From contig NZ_CP078013.2 of the NCBI RefSeq assembly GCF_024112395.2, positions 3,534,001 to 3,598,000 of the forward strand: a stretch of 64,000 nucleotides of DNA, read 5' to 3'. The stretch's first letter is position 1. Each line of letters opens with the position of its first letter. The notes beneath the pieces are model-generated. The model did no database searches, had not been told where the DNA came from, and was given only the letters and a program-made list of their open reading frames with translations. Below, one piece after another: positions 42,872 to 51,888 of this stretch. The translations under genes were made by a program, and so were the position numbers. The stretch is from Pseudomonas pergaminensis (GTDB lineage Bacteria > Pseudomonadota > Gammaproteobacteria > Pseudomonadales > Pseudomonadaceae).

Positions 42872-45031
42872 ATGAGCAAACCCGATAAAACCCCACCGAC
42901 GCCGGACAATGAGCCGTCGCGGATTCGTGAAGGTTTGCCCTTCCCGCTTGGCGCCACCTGGGATGGCCTGGGTGTCAACTTTGCACTGTTCTCGGCCAAC
43001 GCCACCAAGGTGGAGCTGTGCCTGTTCGACGACTCTGGCGAAGTCGAACTGGAACGTATCGAACTCCCCGAATACACCGACGAAACCTTCCACGGCTACC
43101 TGCCCGACGCCCACCCCGGGCTGATTTACGGCTACCGCGTGTACGGTGCGTATGATCCGGCCAACGGCCACCGCTTCAACCACAACAAATTGCTGATCGA
43201 CCCGTATGCCAAGCAATTGGTGGGCGAACTCAAATGGTCCGAGGCGCTGTTCGGCTACACCATCGGCCACCCGGATGACGACCTCAGCTTCGACGAGCGC
43301 GACAGCGCGCCCTTCGTGCCTAAATGCAAAGTGATCGACCCGGCGCACACTTGGGGCAACGACCAACCGGTGCGCGTGCCGTGGGACCGTACGATCATCT
43401 ACGAGACCCACCTGCGCGGCATCAGCATGCGCCATCCTTCGGTCGCCGAATCCGTGCGCGGCACCTGCGCCGGGCTGATGGAAGATGACGTGCTCAAGCA
43501 CATCCGCCAGCTGGGTATCTCGTCGGTGGAGCTGCTGCCAGTGCATGCCTTTGTCAATGACCAGCATCTGCTGGAAAAAGGCATGACCAACTACTGGGGC
43601 TACAACAGCATCGCGTTTTTTGCCCCCGACCCACGCTACCTGGCCAGCGGCAAGATCGCCGAGTTCAAAGAGATGGTCGCGCACCTGCACGAAGCCAAGC
43701 TCGAAGTGATCCTGGACGTGGTCTACAACCACACCGCCGAAGGCAACGAACGCGGGCCGACCCTGTCGATGCGCGGCATCGACAACGCCTCGTACTACCG
43801 CTTGATGCCGGATGACAAACGCTTCTACATCAACGACTCCGGCACCGGTAACACCCTGGACTTGAGCCACCCGTGCGTGCTGCAAATGGTGACCGACTCC
43901 CTGCGTTATTGGGCGACGGAAATGCACGTCGACGGCTTCCGCTTTGACCTGGCAACTATCCTCGGCCGCTACCGCGACGGCTTTGACGAGCGCCACAGCT
44001 TCCTCGTGGCTTGCCGCCAGGACCCAGTGCTGCGCCAGTTGAAAATGATCGCTGAGCCCTGGGACTGTGGCCCTGGCGGTTATCAGGTGGGCAACTTCCC
44101 GCCGGGCTGGGTGGAGTGGAACGACCGTTTCCGCGATACCGTGCGCGCATTCTGGAAAGGCGACGACAGCCAGTTGGCTGACTTCGCCGCCCGCATGACC
44201 GCCTCCGGCGAGATGTTCAACCACCGTGGCCGTCGCCCGTACAGCTCGGTGAACTTCATCACCGCGCACGACGGTTTCACCCTGCACGACCTGGTCTCCT
44301 ACAACGACAAGCACAACGAAGCCAACGACGAAAACAATCAGGACGGCAGCAACAACAACCTGTCCTGGAACCACGGCGTCGAAGGCCCGACCGACGATCC
44401 GGAAATCAACGCACTGCGTCTGCGCCAGATGCGTAACTTCTTCGCCACGCTGCTGCTGTCCCAAGGCACGCCAATGCTGGTGGCCGGCGACGAGTTCGCC
44501 CGCACTCAGCACGGCAACAACAACGCCTACTGCCAGGACAGTGAGATCGGTTGGATCAACTGGGACCTGGACGAAGACGGCAAGGCGCTGCTCAAGTTTG
44601 TGAAACGCTTGATCAAGTTGCGCCTGGCCTACCCGATCCTGCGTCGTGGGCGCTTCCTGGTGGGCGACTACAACGAAGACATCGGCGTGAAGGACGTCAC
44701 CTGGCTGGCGCCGGATGGCAACGAAATGACCACCGAACAGTGGCAAGACAGCCATGGCCGCTGCCTGGGCATGTTGATGGATGGCCGCGCCCAGGAAACC
44801 GGTATTCGCCGCCCAGGCGCCGATGCCACGTTGCTGCTGGTGGTCAATGCGCACCACGACATGGTCAACTTCCGCCTGCCGTCGGTACCAGAGGGTGAAT
44901 TCTGGACCTGCATGCTCGACACCAACGAGCCTGCCGTGCGCGGCCAGGAACGCTTTGACTTTGATCACGAGTACGCGGTGACCGGCCGTTCTTTGCTACT
45001 GTTTGAACTGCAGCGCGAAGACGAGGTGTGA
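42872..45031 (+). CDS. glgX: Glycogen debranching enzyme (GH13, isoamylase type)
   Basis: 719 residues from ATG 42872 with AGGAG upstream. A CBM48 domain (PFPLGATWDGLGVNFALFSA) is followed by the isoamylase-type barrel: EVILDVVYNHTAEGNE, nucleophile Asp359 in DGFRFDLATILGRY, acid Glu in AEPWDCGPGGYQVG and NFITAHDGFTLHDLVSYNDK. It removes short alpha-1,6 branches from glycogen. Separated from treY by the DUF2934 gene and a REP doublet; followed after 1 nt by an acyl-CoA-dehydrogenase gene, so it is the head of the next translationally coupled block. Confidence 0.96.
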   Translation: MSKPDKTPPTPDNEPSRIREGLPFPLGATWDGLGVNFALFSANATKVELCLFDDSGEVELERIELPEYTDETFHGYLPDAHPGLIYGYRVYGAYDPANGHRFNHNKLLIDPYAKQLVGELKWSEALFGYTIGHPDDDLSFDERDSAPFVPKCKVIDPAHTWGNDQPVRVPWDRTIIYETHLRGISMRHPSVAESVRGTCAGLMEDDVLKHIRQLGISSVELLPVHAFVNDQHLLEKGMTNYWGYNSIAFFAPDPRYLASGKIAEFKEMVAHLHEAKLEVILDVVYNHTAEGNERGPTLSMRGIDNASYYRLMPDDKRFYINDSGTGNTLDLSHPCVLQMVTDSLRYWATEMHVDGFRFDLATILGRYRDGFDERHSFLVACRQDPVLRQLKMIAEPWDCGPGGYQVGNFPPGWVEWNDRFRDTVRAFWKGDDSQLADFAARMTASGEMFNHRGRRPYSSVNFITAHDGFTLHDLVSYNDKHNEANDENNQDGSNNNLSWNHGVEGPTDDPEINALRLRQMRNFFATLLLSQGTPMLVAGDEFARTQHGNNNAYCQDSEIGWINWDLDEDGKALLKFVKRLIKLRLAYPILRRGRFLVGDYNEDIGVKDVTWLAPDGNEMTTEQWQDSHGRCLGMLMDGRAQETGIRRPGADATLLLVVNAHHDMVNFRLPSVPEGEFWTCMLDTNEPAVRGQERFDFDHEYAVTGRSLLLFELQREDEV

Positions 45032-45032
45032 A

Positions 45033-46031
45033 ATGGCTTTGCATGGATTCCTTCAGGGCTTCCGGGGCTATGCGGACACGCAAGCCTTGGGCGCGGCCCT
45101 GAGGGCGCTTCAGGAAGAAGGCCTGGACCAACTGCCCTTGCCGGGCAGCGGCCAGACATTGGCGCGGTTCAGCGGCTTGGCGCAGGTGGCAGGGCATGAC
45201 CTGCGCCTGTGCAAACTGTTCGAAGGCCATACCGACGCCCTGGCAATCATCGCTGAACTCGACAGCCCCCTGCCGCCCCTGGGCAGTACGTGGGGCATGT
45301 GGGCCGCCGAGCCACCCACCGCCAAGGTGCGCGTGTACCGGAAGGGCCATCGTTTGAAGGTGCAGGGTCGCAAGGCCTGGTGCTCTGGCGCGGCGGTGGT
45401 CAGCCATGGGTTGCTGACCGCCTGGGATGAAGAGGATCGCCAACAACTGGTGGCGGTGCACATGGATCAACCTGGCGTCACCGTCACCGACGAAGGCTGG
45501 AACGCCGTGGGCATGGCCGCCACCGGCAGTGTGGAAGTGGTGTTTGACGACGCCTGGGGCCTGGCGGTGGGCGGTCCGGGGGATTACCTCGCCCGCCCGG
45601 GTTTCTGGCAAGGCGGCATCGGTATCGCCGCGTGCTGGTACGGCGCGGCGCAACGCCTGGCGGAAGTCTTGCGCGAGCAATGCAGCAAGCGCCCCGAACC
45701 CCATGCCCTCGCCCATTTGGGGGCGGTCGACAGCGCCTTGAACAGCGCCGCTTGCGTACTGCGCGCCAGCGCAGAACAGGTTGACCTCGAACCCAGGGCC
45801 AATGCCAGAGCGCTGGCTCAACAGACACGTGCCTGCATCGAAGACACCGTCGAACAGGTGATACGCCACGTTGGCCGTGCGGTCGGTGCCGGGCCCTATT
45901 GCAAGGACCCGCACTTCGCCCAACTGATGGCAGACCTGCCGGTGTATGTGCGTCAGAGTCATGCCGAGCGTGACCTTGCCGGCCTCGGCGAACTCGTCGC
46001 CGGCGATCTCACAGGGAGGTGGCAGTTATGA
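45033..46031 (+). CDS. Acyl-CoA-dehydrogenase-like flavoprotein of the PIG-L cassette
   Basis: 332 residues from ATG 45033 with GAGG upstream, only 1 nt after the glgX stop. The C-terminal helical part and the central pattern GRKAWCSGAAVVSHGLLTAWD, PGVTVTDEGWNAVGMAATGSVEVVFDDAW are those of acyl-CoA dehydrogenases, though the protein is shorter than the usual 380 residues and its N-terminal helices are abbreviated. It would oxidise an acyl chain or an amine-bearing intermediate with FAD. First of four coupled genes (dehydrogenase, PIG-L deacetylase, NodS-like methyltransferase, GT2). Exact substrate unknown. Confidence 0.85.
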   Translation: MALHGFLQGFRGYADTQALGAALRALQEEGLDQLPLPGSGQTLARFSGLAQVAGHDLRLCKLFEGHTDALAIIAELDSPLPPLGSTWGMWAAEPPTAKVRVYRKGHRLKVQGRKAWCSGAAVVSHGLLTAWDEEDRQQLVAVHMDQPGVTVTDEGWNAVGMAATGSVEVVFDDAWGLAVGGPGDYLARPGFWQGGIGIAACWYGAAQRLAEVLREQCSKRPEPHALAHLGAVDSALNSAACVLRASAEQVDLEPRANARALAQQTRACIEDTVEQVIRHVGRAVGAGPYCKDPHFAQLMADLPVYVRQSHAERDLAGLGELVAGDLTGRWQL

Positions 46032-46786
46032 AACCCAATCCGATCGTGGGCCAGGGTACGCCTCTGCATCACTGGCAGGCCTCGCCCAAAATGGCCGAGC
46101 TGCCGCTTATCAGCGTCGAGCAGTTGGTGCCCGAAGGCCACCGCGCGGTGATCATCGCGCCGCACCCGGATGACGAGGTGCTGGGCTGTGGGGGCCTGAT
46201 GCAGGGCCTGGCTGCGCTGGGCAGGCCGATCCAGTTGATATCCGTGACCGACGGCAGCGCCAGTCACCCCGGTTCCCGGCGTTGGCCGGTGGAGCGTTTG
46301 AGCGTGGTGCGTCCCCAAGAGTCAGCTCAGGCCCTGCATCGTCTCGGTATGCCGCTGCACAGCTTGAAATGGCTACGTGCTGGGTTTGCCGACAGCCAGG
46401 TGGCCGCGCGGGAGGAGGAACTCACCGCGTTTATCCAGCGCCACCTCAAACCCAACGACGTGGTGTTCACCACCTGGCGTGAAGACGGCCATTGCGACCA
46501 TGAGGCCGTCGGCCGTGCCAGCGCCAAGGCGTCACAGGCGGTGGGTGCAACCCTGTATGAACTACCGGTATGGACCTGGCACTGGGCAACGCCCGAAAAC
46601 AGCCTGGTGCCTTGGCACCGCGCGCGCAAGCTCCCGCTGAGCTGCGACGCCGTGGCCCGTAAGCGCCACGCCATTCATGCATTCGCCAGCCAATTGGAGG
46701 GCGACCCGCAGATTGGCCTGCCCCCGGTGCTCGCGCCCTATGTGGTGGAGCGTCTGTTGCAACCCTTTGAAGTGATATTCGTATGA
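46028..46786 (+). CDS. PIG-L/LmbE-family N-deacetylase, catalytic residues intact
   Basis: 252 residues from ATG 46028, overlapping the previous stop by 4 nt, with GGGAGGTGG upstream. The zinc and catalytic motif HPDDE (46-50) follows VIIAP; the second site GHCDHEAVGRA contributes His155 and His158. Compared with MshB, His46, Asp49 and His158 should bind zinc, and Asp48 with His155 should be the catalytic pair. The family removes acetyl groups from GlcNAc-type sugars (GlcNAc-PI, mycothiol and bacillithiol precursors). In this operon it would deacetylate the product of the adjoining glycosyltransferase. Confidence 0.93.
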   Translation: MKPNPIVGQGTPLHHWQASPKMAELPLISVEQLVPEGHRAVIIAPHPDDEVLGCGGLMQGLAALGRPIQLISVTDGSASHPGSRRWPVERLSVVRPQESAQALHRLGMPLHSLKWLRAGFADSQVAAREEELTAFIQRHLKPNDVVFTTWREDGHCDHEAVGRASAKASQAVGATLYELPVWTWHWATPENSLVPWHRARKLPLSCDAVARKRHAIHAFASQLEGDPQIGLPPVLAPYVVERLLQPFEVIFV

Positions 46787-47382
46787 GTGTGGCCACGCCT
46801 TACTTCGACCAATTGTTCGCCGAGAACGACGACCCCTGGGCCTTTCGCCAACGCTGGTATGAACGGCGCAAACGCGCGATGACCCTGGCCATGCTCACAC
46901 GGCCCCGCTACGCCTCGGTGTTTGAACCCGGTTGCGCCAACGGCGAGCTGAGCTTCGAGCTGGCGCCGCGCTGCGATCGCCTGCTGTGCTGCGACACCGC
47001 TTCGGCCGCCGTGGCCCTGGCACGCAGTCGCCTGCTGGGATTCCCCTACGCTGAAGTACAACAAAGTCGCTTGCCCGAGCAATGGCCGACCGGTCAGTTC
47101 GAGCTGATCGTATTGAGCGAGTTGTGCTACTACCTCGACGCCGATGACCTGTGCGAACTGGTCGATAGAGCCCGCGCCTCGCTGAGCGCCAATGGCCAGC
47201 TCCTGGCCTGCCACTGGCGCCCGCCGATTGAAGGTTGCCCGCAAACGGCCGAGCAGGTACACGCCCTGCTCCATGAGCGCCTGGACCTGCCACGCGTCGC
47301 CAGCCATCACGAACACGACTTCCTTCTCGACCTGTGGAGCCGCGACGGCACATCGGTTGCCACCCTCGAGGGCCTGCGATGA
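46783..47382 (+). CDS. NodS-like SAM-dependent methyltransferase
   Basis: 199 residues; ATG overlaps the PIG-L stop by 4 nt. Class I Rossmann methyltransferase with motif I VFEPGCANGELS (about residues 46-57), acidic motif II CCDTASAAV, and LIVLSELCYYLD as motif IV. The opening YFDQLFAENDDPWAFRQRWYERRKR is like NodS, which N-methylates deacetylated chitooligosaccharides. Placement after an N-deacetylase fits methylation of the freed amine, but this is inference. Cytosolic. Confidence 0.88.
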   Translation: MSVATPYFDQLFAENDDPWAFRQRWYERRKRAMTLAMLTRPRYASVFEPGCANGELSFELAPRCDRLLCCDTASAAVALARSRLLGFPYAEVQQSRLPEQWPTGQFELIVLSELCYYLDADDLCELVDRARASLSANGQLLACHWRPPIEGCPQTAEQVHALLHERLDLPRVASHHEHDFLLDLWSRDGTSVATLEGLR

Positions 47383-48038
47383 TCGGCATTCTGATCCCGG
47401 TACACAACGAAGAGGCGTTGCTGGGCGACTGCCTGAAAGCGGCACTGATCGCAGCCAGCCACCCCGGGTTATTGGGGGAAGACGTTAACATCCTGGTGAT
47501 ACTCGACAGTTGCAGTGACGCCAGTGCCGCCATTGCCCGGGCCTACCCTGTGCAGTGCCTGGAAGCCCAGGCGCGCAACGTGGGGCACGTGCGCGGCGTT
47601 GGCGCCCGGCACCTGCTCAATCAGGGCGCGCGCTGGATCTCCTGCACCGACGCCGACAGCCGGGTAGCCCCGGATTGGCTGGTGGCGCAGTTGGCGCTGG
47701 GGGTGGACGCGGTGTGTGGCACCGTCACCGTGGATGCATGGAGCGAAGGGTTCGACCCCGCCGCCCAGATTCGTTACCAACAAGGCTATGAGGCCCGTGA
47801 CGGTCATCGGCATATCCACGGGGCCAACCTGGGAGTGAGCGCCGGTGCCTACGTGCGTGCCGGCGGCTTCGAACCCCTGGCCTGCCATGAGGATGTGCAA
47901 TTGGTGCGCAACCTGGAACTGTGCGGCGCCTCCATCGCCTGGAGCCACGCCCCGCAGGTGATCACCAGTGCGCGCCTGGACGCCCGTACACAAGGCGGCT
48001 TCGGCGATTATTTGAAGAGCCTGATGCTCGCGACGTGA
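47379..48038 (+). CDS. Family 2 glycosyltransferase of the PIG-L cassette
   Basis: 219 residues from ATG 47379 overlapping the methyltransferase stop. GT-A fold: ILIPVHNEEALLGDCL at the N-terminus, metal-binding ISCTDADSRVAPDWL, the acceptor region HIHGANLGVSAGAYVRAGGF and catalytic EDVQLV. No transmembrane helix, so it is soluble rather than a processive NodC-type enzyme. It would transfer one sugar to a small acceptor. Last gene of the coupled run that starts at glgX. Confidence 0.9.
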   Translation: MIGILIPVHNEEALLGDCLKAALIAASHPGLLGEDVNILVILDSCSDASAAIARAYPVQCLEAQARNVGHVRGVGARHLLNQGARWISCTDADSRVAPDWLVAQLALGVDAVCGTVTVDAWSEGFDPAAQIRYQQGYEARDGHRHIHGANLGVSAGAYVRAGGFEPLACHEDVQLVRNLELCGASIAWSHAPQVITSARLDARTQGGFGDYLKSLMLAT

Positions 48039-48078
48039 AAAAAACGGCATTACAGAATGTAAAACCCGCCAATCCTTG

Positions 48079-48086
48079 TCTATGCT
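48079..48086 (+). promoter_or_regulatory. RpoS-like -10 element before the second PIG-L gene
   Basis: TCTATGCT in the context CTTGTCTATGCTGATG resembles the stationary-phase -10 (CTATACT). A near copy, CTTGTCTATACCTG (-10 at 48990-48997), precedes the autotransporter gene. This is pattern inference only. The remaining intergenic 48039-48217 shows no gene. Confidence 0.3.
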
Positions 48087-48217
48087 GATGACGCCTTGCT
48101 GGCGTTCCAAGGTTGGAATGCCATGCAGCCACTGCAGCGGAGCCTGTGGTGGATACAAGAGCGTCGTCCCGTCAACGGGGTACGACCCAGCATCAATCGA
48201 CAAGGATGTGACACCCC

Positions 48218-48979
48218 ATGAAGCTTGCTTCCTTAAGCGACGGCCGTCGCGGCCCTGCGCAAATCTGGAACAGCGCCCCGCAGTTGGCGCAGATCCCGCC
48301 CATCGCGCCATCATCACTGGTGCCGCCTGGCGCGCGCGTGGTGATCATCGCGCCTCACCCCGGCGACGAAGTGCTGGCCTGCGGCGGTTTGCTGCAGTTG
48401 CTCAGTACGCTGGAACACCCCTTGCAGCTGATCTCCATCACGGATGGCAGTGCCAGCCATCCTGGCTCTAACGTGTGGCCGGCGGCCCGCTTGAGCGTGG
48501 TGCGCCCTCAGGAAAGTGTCGAGGCCCTGCGCCGCCTGGGCATGCCGTTGCACAGTTTGAAATGGATCCGTGGCGGCTTCTGCGACAACGCCCTCGCCGC
48601 CCGCGAGCCGCAGTTGAGTCAATTCATCGCGCGCTACCTGCAGCCTGGCGACGTGGTATTCAGCACCTGGCGCAACGACGGCAATGACGACCATGACGCG
48701 GTCGGCCGGGCCAGCGCCAACGCCTGCAGCCTGGTGGGCGCGCAGTTGTATGAATTGCCGATCTGGGCCTGGCACTGGCCGGCCCGTGAAGGCGCGATCA
48801 TCCCTTGGCAGCGAGCGCGCAAGGTGCGCCTGGACACCTGGACGGTGGCGCGCAAACTGCACGCCGCCCATGCCTATGCCAGCCAACTGGCCGGTGACCC
48901 GGAGATCGGCCTGGCGCCCATGTTGGCCCAGGTGCTGCTGGAGCGGATGCGCGAGCCTTACGAGATCGTGCTGGCGTAG
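48218..48979 (+). CDS. PIG-L paralogue with substituted catalytic residues
   Basis: 253 residues, closely similar along its length to the PIG-L protein at 46028 (shared TDGSASHPGS, RLSVVRPQES, LGMPLHSLKW). In place of HPDDE it has HPGDE: His47 and Asp50 (metal) stay, but the proposed general base is Gly49. In the second site GNDDHDAVGRA, Asn156 replaces the catalytic His while metal-binding His159 stays. Zinc may still bind, but normal deacetylase chemistry is doubtful. It lies 179 nt after the glycosyltransferase, outside the tightly coupled block. Confidence 0.88.
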   Translation: MKLASLSDGRRGPAQIWNSAPQLAQIPPIAPSSLVPPGARVVIIAPHPGDEVLACGGLLQLLSTLEHPLQLISITDGSASHPGSNVWPAARLSVVRPQESVEALRRLGMPLHSLKWIRGGFCDNALAAREPQLSQFIARYLQPGDVVFSTWRNDGNDDHDAVGRASANACSLVGAQLYELPIWAWHWPAREGAIIPWQRARKVRLDTWTVARKLHAAHAYASQLAGDPEIGLAPMLAQVLLERMREPYEIVLA

Positions 48980-48989
48980 CACCCACTTG

Positions 48990-48997
48990 TCTATACC
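48990..48997 (+). promoter_or_regulatory. RpoS-like -10 element before the autotransporter gene
   Basis: TCTATACC within CTTGTCTATACCTG, 11 nt after the PIG-L paralogue stop, matches the stationary-phase -10 at six of seven bases. It is about 225 nt from the autotransporter start; the leader between holds no gene. Confidence 0.3.
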
Positions 48998-49221
48998 TGT
49001 TATTTCTGACAGTAGCGGCCTGCCGAATGTGTGGCTATGGTGGAAAAAGCGCTGCACGGGTTCATGTGCAGTCGAGAAAGCCATGCCAACCCTTTGCATT
49101 GGCCGGTGTTTTCAGAAAAGGGTAAGCGCAGTCCCTGATCCGTATCGCGCGTCACGTTGTCATGGTCTAACCCGCGCCTGTACAGGTGCCGGGACAACTA
49201 TCCCTCGAATGAGGACGGATC

Positions 49222-51756
49222 ATGCGCGTACGGACACTCTCCTGGTTGTACCCGATCGTCATGGCGACGTTGCCGCTGGCCTCTTATGGGGCCTGCACCA
49301 TCAACAACAGTGCCGGCGATGACACTTCCACTTGCGACAGCGCCACTGCGCCGGGGTTTACCGACACGGCAGGCAATAACACCCTCAATATCACCGCGAC
49401 AGGCCGGGTCACTGGTAACGTGACCTTTGGGGCCGGCAACGATCTGGTGGATGTGAACGGTCCGAGTGCGGGGATCGACGGGAACCTCGACCAGGGCGAC
49501 GGTGCGAATATATTTCGGCTCAACGTGGGGAGCGTTACCGGCTCCGTCACTCAAGGCGCGGGCGCTGATGTGGTGCAGATCAGCGGCGGTCAAGCCGGTG
49601 CCATCCGCCAAGGGGCGGGTATCGACAACTTTGCCATGAGCGGAGGAGAAATCGCGTCACTCGAACAAGGTGATGGCCTGGACGACTTTTTCATGAACGC
49701 CGGTCGGATCATCGGCGCATTCGAGGACGGTGACCGCGCCAGGATGACGGGCGGCAGCATTGGCCGCGTCGACATGAAGCTCGATAACAACATTTTCGAT
49801 ATGTCCGGCGGCCAAATCATCGGCAACCTGGTGACCGGCTTTGGCAACGACACCATCCTGATCTCCGGCACCTCGTTTGTGGGCGGCAATATCAGCGTCA
49901 GCGGCGGCGACGATCAGGTGACTGTCTCGGGTGGCGAGGTGAACGGGCAGATACTGCTCAGCTTCGGCAATGACCAATTTATCTGGTCGGGGGGGAACCT
50001 GCATTCGTCCGTGCTGGCGGGTGCAGGAAACGATAACGCATTGCTGCAGAACCTGGTTGGCTCACAATTGGCAGCAGCGCAGCTGATTGATGGCGGCCTA
50101 GGCGTCGATACCCTGACCCTGGACAACACCGAGGCCGGGGACCCAAGCCTATTGACCAACTGGGAAACCATGCAGATGGATAACGGCTCCAAGCTGCACC
50201 TGGGCGGCACACTCAAGCTGGGTGACAGTGCAACCGGTACCGGCACACTGAGCCTGGACGGTACAAGCACACTCTTGGCGAGCACGGGCGTGATCGAAGC
50301 CTTTACCGCCGGCCAGTTGGTGACGGTCAACAACAGCGGCTTGATCGACATGACCACGGGCAGTACCAGCACCAGCGACACGTTGACCATCCGGGGCAAC
50401 TACACCGGCAACGGCGCGCAGCTTGCGCTGCAAAGCGTGCTGGGAGGCGATGGTTCACCCAGCGACAAACTGGTAATCGACGGAGGGAAATTCGACGGCA
50501 CCACGGCAATCAGCGTCACCAACCTGGCGGGCGCCGGCGCGGCGACGTTGCAGGACGGTATTCAAGTGGTCCAGGCACTCAATGGCGCCAGTGGCAGCGC
50601 CGGTTCCTTTAACCTGGCAGGCCCGGTGTCCGCCGGTGCGTTCGACTACCGCCTGTTCAAGGGCGGTGTAACAGCGGGCACGGCAGAGAACTACTACCTG
50701 CGCTCGACGGTGCCGGTGCAGCCTCCTGGCCCGGTGATTACCGTCCCCTTGCCCAGTCCCGGCGAGGCGCCCTTGCCCGATAACCCAGGCAACACGCCAA
50801 TTCCCATCTACCGTCAGGAAGTACCGATTTACGCGGCTATTTTTCCGGCGGCTGACCAGATCGTGCGGAACACGCTGAGCACTTATCACGAGCGCATGGG
50901 TGACCAGAGCCAGCAACAGACTGGCGATGTACGCGCAGCTTGGGGCCGGGTCTACGGCGGTAGCAGTCGTCAGGGTTTCGCCGGGACGGTGAGCCCGACG
51001 CTGGACAGCAGCGTCACGGGCTTCCAGGTCGGTAGTGATGTTTATGTCAGCACCAACGGTAGTGGCCAGACCCAACACGCAGGCATCTTCTTCGGCCATA
51101 TAACCCTGACAGGCAACGTCAAAGGCTTCAACGGTGGTTGGCAGGACCTGGACGCCGGCAAGACCACCCTGCGTGGTGACAGCCTGGGTTTTTACTGGAC
51201 TTTCATCGGGGCCAATCAAGCGTATGTGGACCTGGTGTTGATGGGCACCCGCTTCAATGGCAACAACGAATCGGACCGTGGCGTGAAGATGAAAACCCGT
51301 GGGCGTAATGTCACTGCCTCCGCGGAAGTCGGCTGGCCGCTGCAGGTCACTCAGAGATGGATCGTCGAGCCCCAGGTTCAAATGGTCGCGGGCAAGAACC
51401 GGCTCGACAGCCAGAACGACGGTATTTCCGACGTCAAATATGACGCCGACACCAGTGTCACTTCCCGCCTGGGTGTAAGGCTGCGCGGTGACTACCACGT
51501 CGGTGGCCGGCCCTTGCAGCCCTATGTGCGCGCCAACGTCTGGCACGCCAGTGCGGGGGACAACCGTGTGATCTATAACGATGCCACCCGTATCGACACC
51601 GAGCAGAAATCCACCACGATGGAGGTCAGCCTGGGGGCCACCTTACAGGTTGCCAAAGACGTGAGCCTGTACGGCGAACTCGGTTACGACCGCAATCTGG
51701 ACAGCAACACCTTCAACGGCCGCGCAGGCACATTGGGGGTAAGGATGGCGTTCTAG
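49222..51756 (+). CDS. Type Va autotransporter with beta-helical passenger
   Basis: 844 residues from ATG 49222 with GAGGAC upstream. A Sec signal ends near ASYGA (about residue 23). The passenger (about 25-500) is made of short Gly/Asn/Asp repeats (GNDTILISG, GGDDQVTVSGG, GNDQFIWSGG) fitting a parallel beta-helix. A Pro-rich linker (PVQPPGPVITVPLPSPGEAP) precedes the C-terminal beta-barrel (about 565-844), which ends RAGTLGVRMAF with terminal Phe. Surface-exposed; no protease or lipase triad is seen, so an adhesin-like role is likely. Two cysteines lie only near the N-terminus. Confidence 0.92.
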   Translation: MRVRTLSWLYPIVMATLPLASYGACTINNSAGDDTSTCDSATAPGFTDTAGNNTLNITATGRVTGNVTFGAGNDLVDVNGPSAGIDGNLDQGDGANIFRLNVGSVTGSVTQGAGADVVQISGGQAGAIRQGAGIDNFAMSGGEIASLEQGDGLDDFFMNAGRIIGAFEDGDRARMTGGSIGRVDMKLDNNIFDMSGGQIIGNLVTGFGNDTILISGTSFVGGNISVSGGDDQVTVSGGEVNGQILLSFGNDQFIWSGGNLHSSVLAGAGNDNALLQNLVGSQLAAAQLIDGGLGVDTLTLDNTEAGDPSLLTNWETMQMDNGSKLHLGGTLKLGDSATGTGTLSLDGTSTLLASTGVIEAFTAGQLVTVNNSGLIDMTTGSTSTSDTLTIRGNYTGNGAQLALQSVLGGDGSPSDKLVIDGGKFDGTTAISVTNLAGAGAATLQDGIQVVQALNGASGSAGSFNLAGPVSAGAFDYRLFKGGVTAGTAENYYLRSTVPVQPPGPVITVPLPSPGEAPLPDNPGNTPIPIYRQEVPIYAAIFPAADQIVRNTLSTYHERMGDQSQQQTGDVRAAWGRVYGGSSRQGFAGTVSPTLDSSVTGFQVGSDVYVSTNGSGQTQHAGIFFGHITLTGNVKGFNGGWQDLDAGKTTLRGDSLGFYWTFIGANQAYVDLVLMGTRFNGNNESDRGVKMKTRGRNVTASAEVGWPLQVTQRWIVEPQVQMVAGKNRLDSQNDGISDVKYDADTSVTSRLGVRLRGDYHVGGRPLQPYVRANVWHASAGDNRVIYNDATRIDTEQKSTTMEVSLGATLQVAKDVSLYGELGYDRNLDSNTFNGRAGTLGVRMAF

Positions 51757-51888
51757 GTTTGTATCGCAGTGTGTACAGAGCCCACTGCGATACACCGTCT
51801 TTAACTGCGCGAGTTTCCTGAAACAGGCCAGATACAGCCAGGGGTTCAACTGAGCATCCAGCACACATCCCGCCGCAGGAGGCTCGCC

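Noticed and set aside
42869..44968. A 699-codon open frame on the minus strand opposite glgX
   Set aside because: It mirrors glgX almost exactly. High third-position GC in the real gene suppresses stops on the opposite strand; the translation has no recognisable domains and no start signals.
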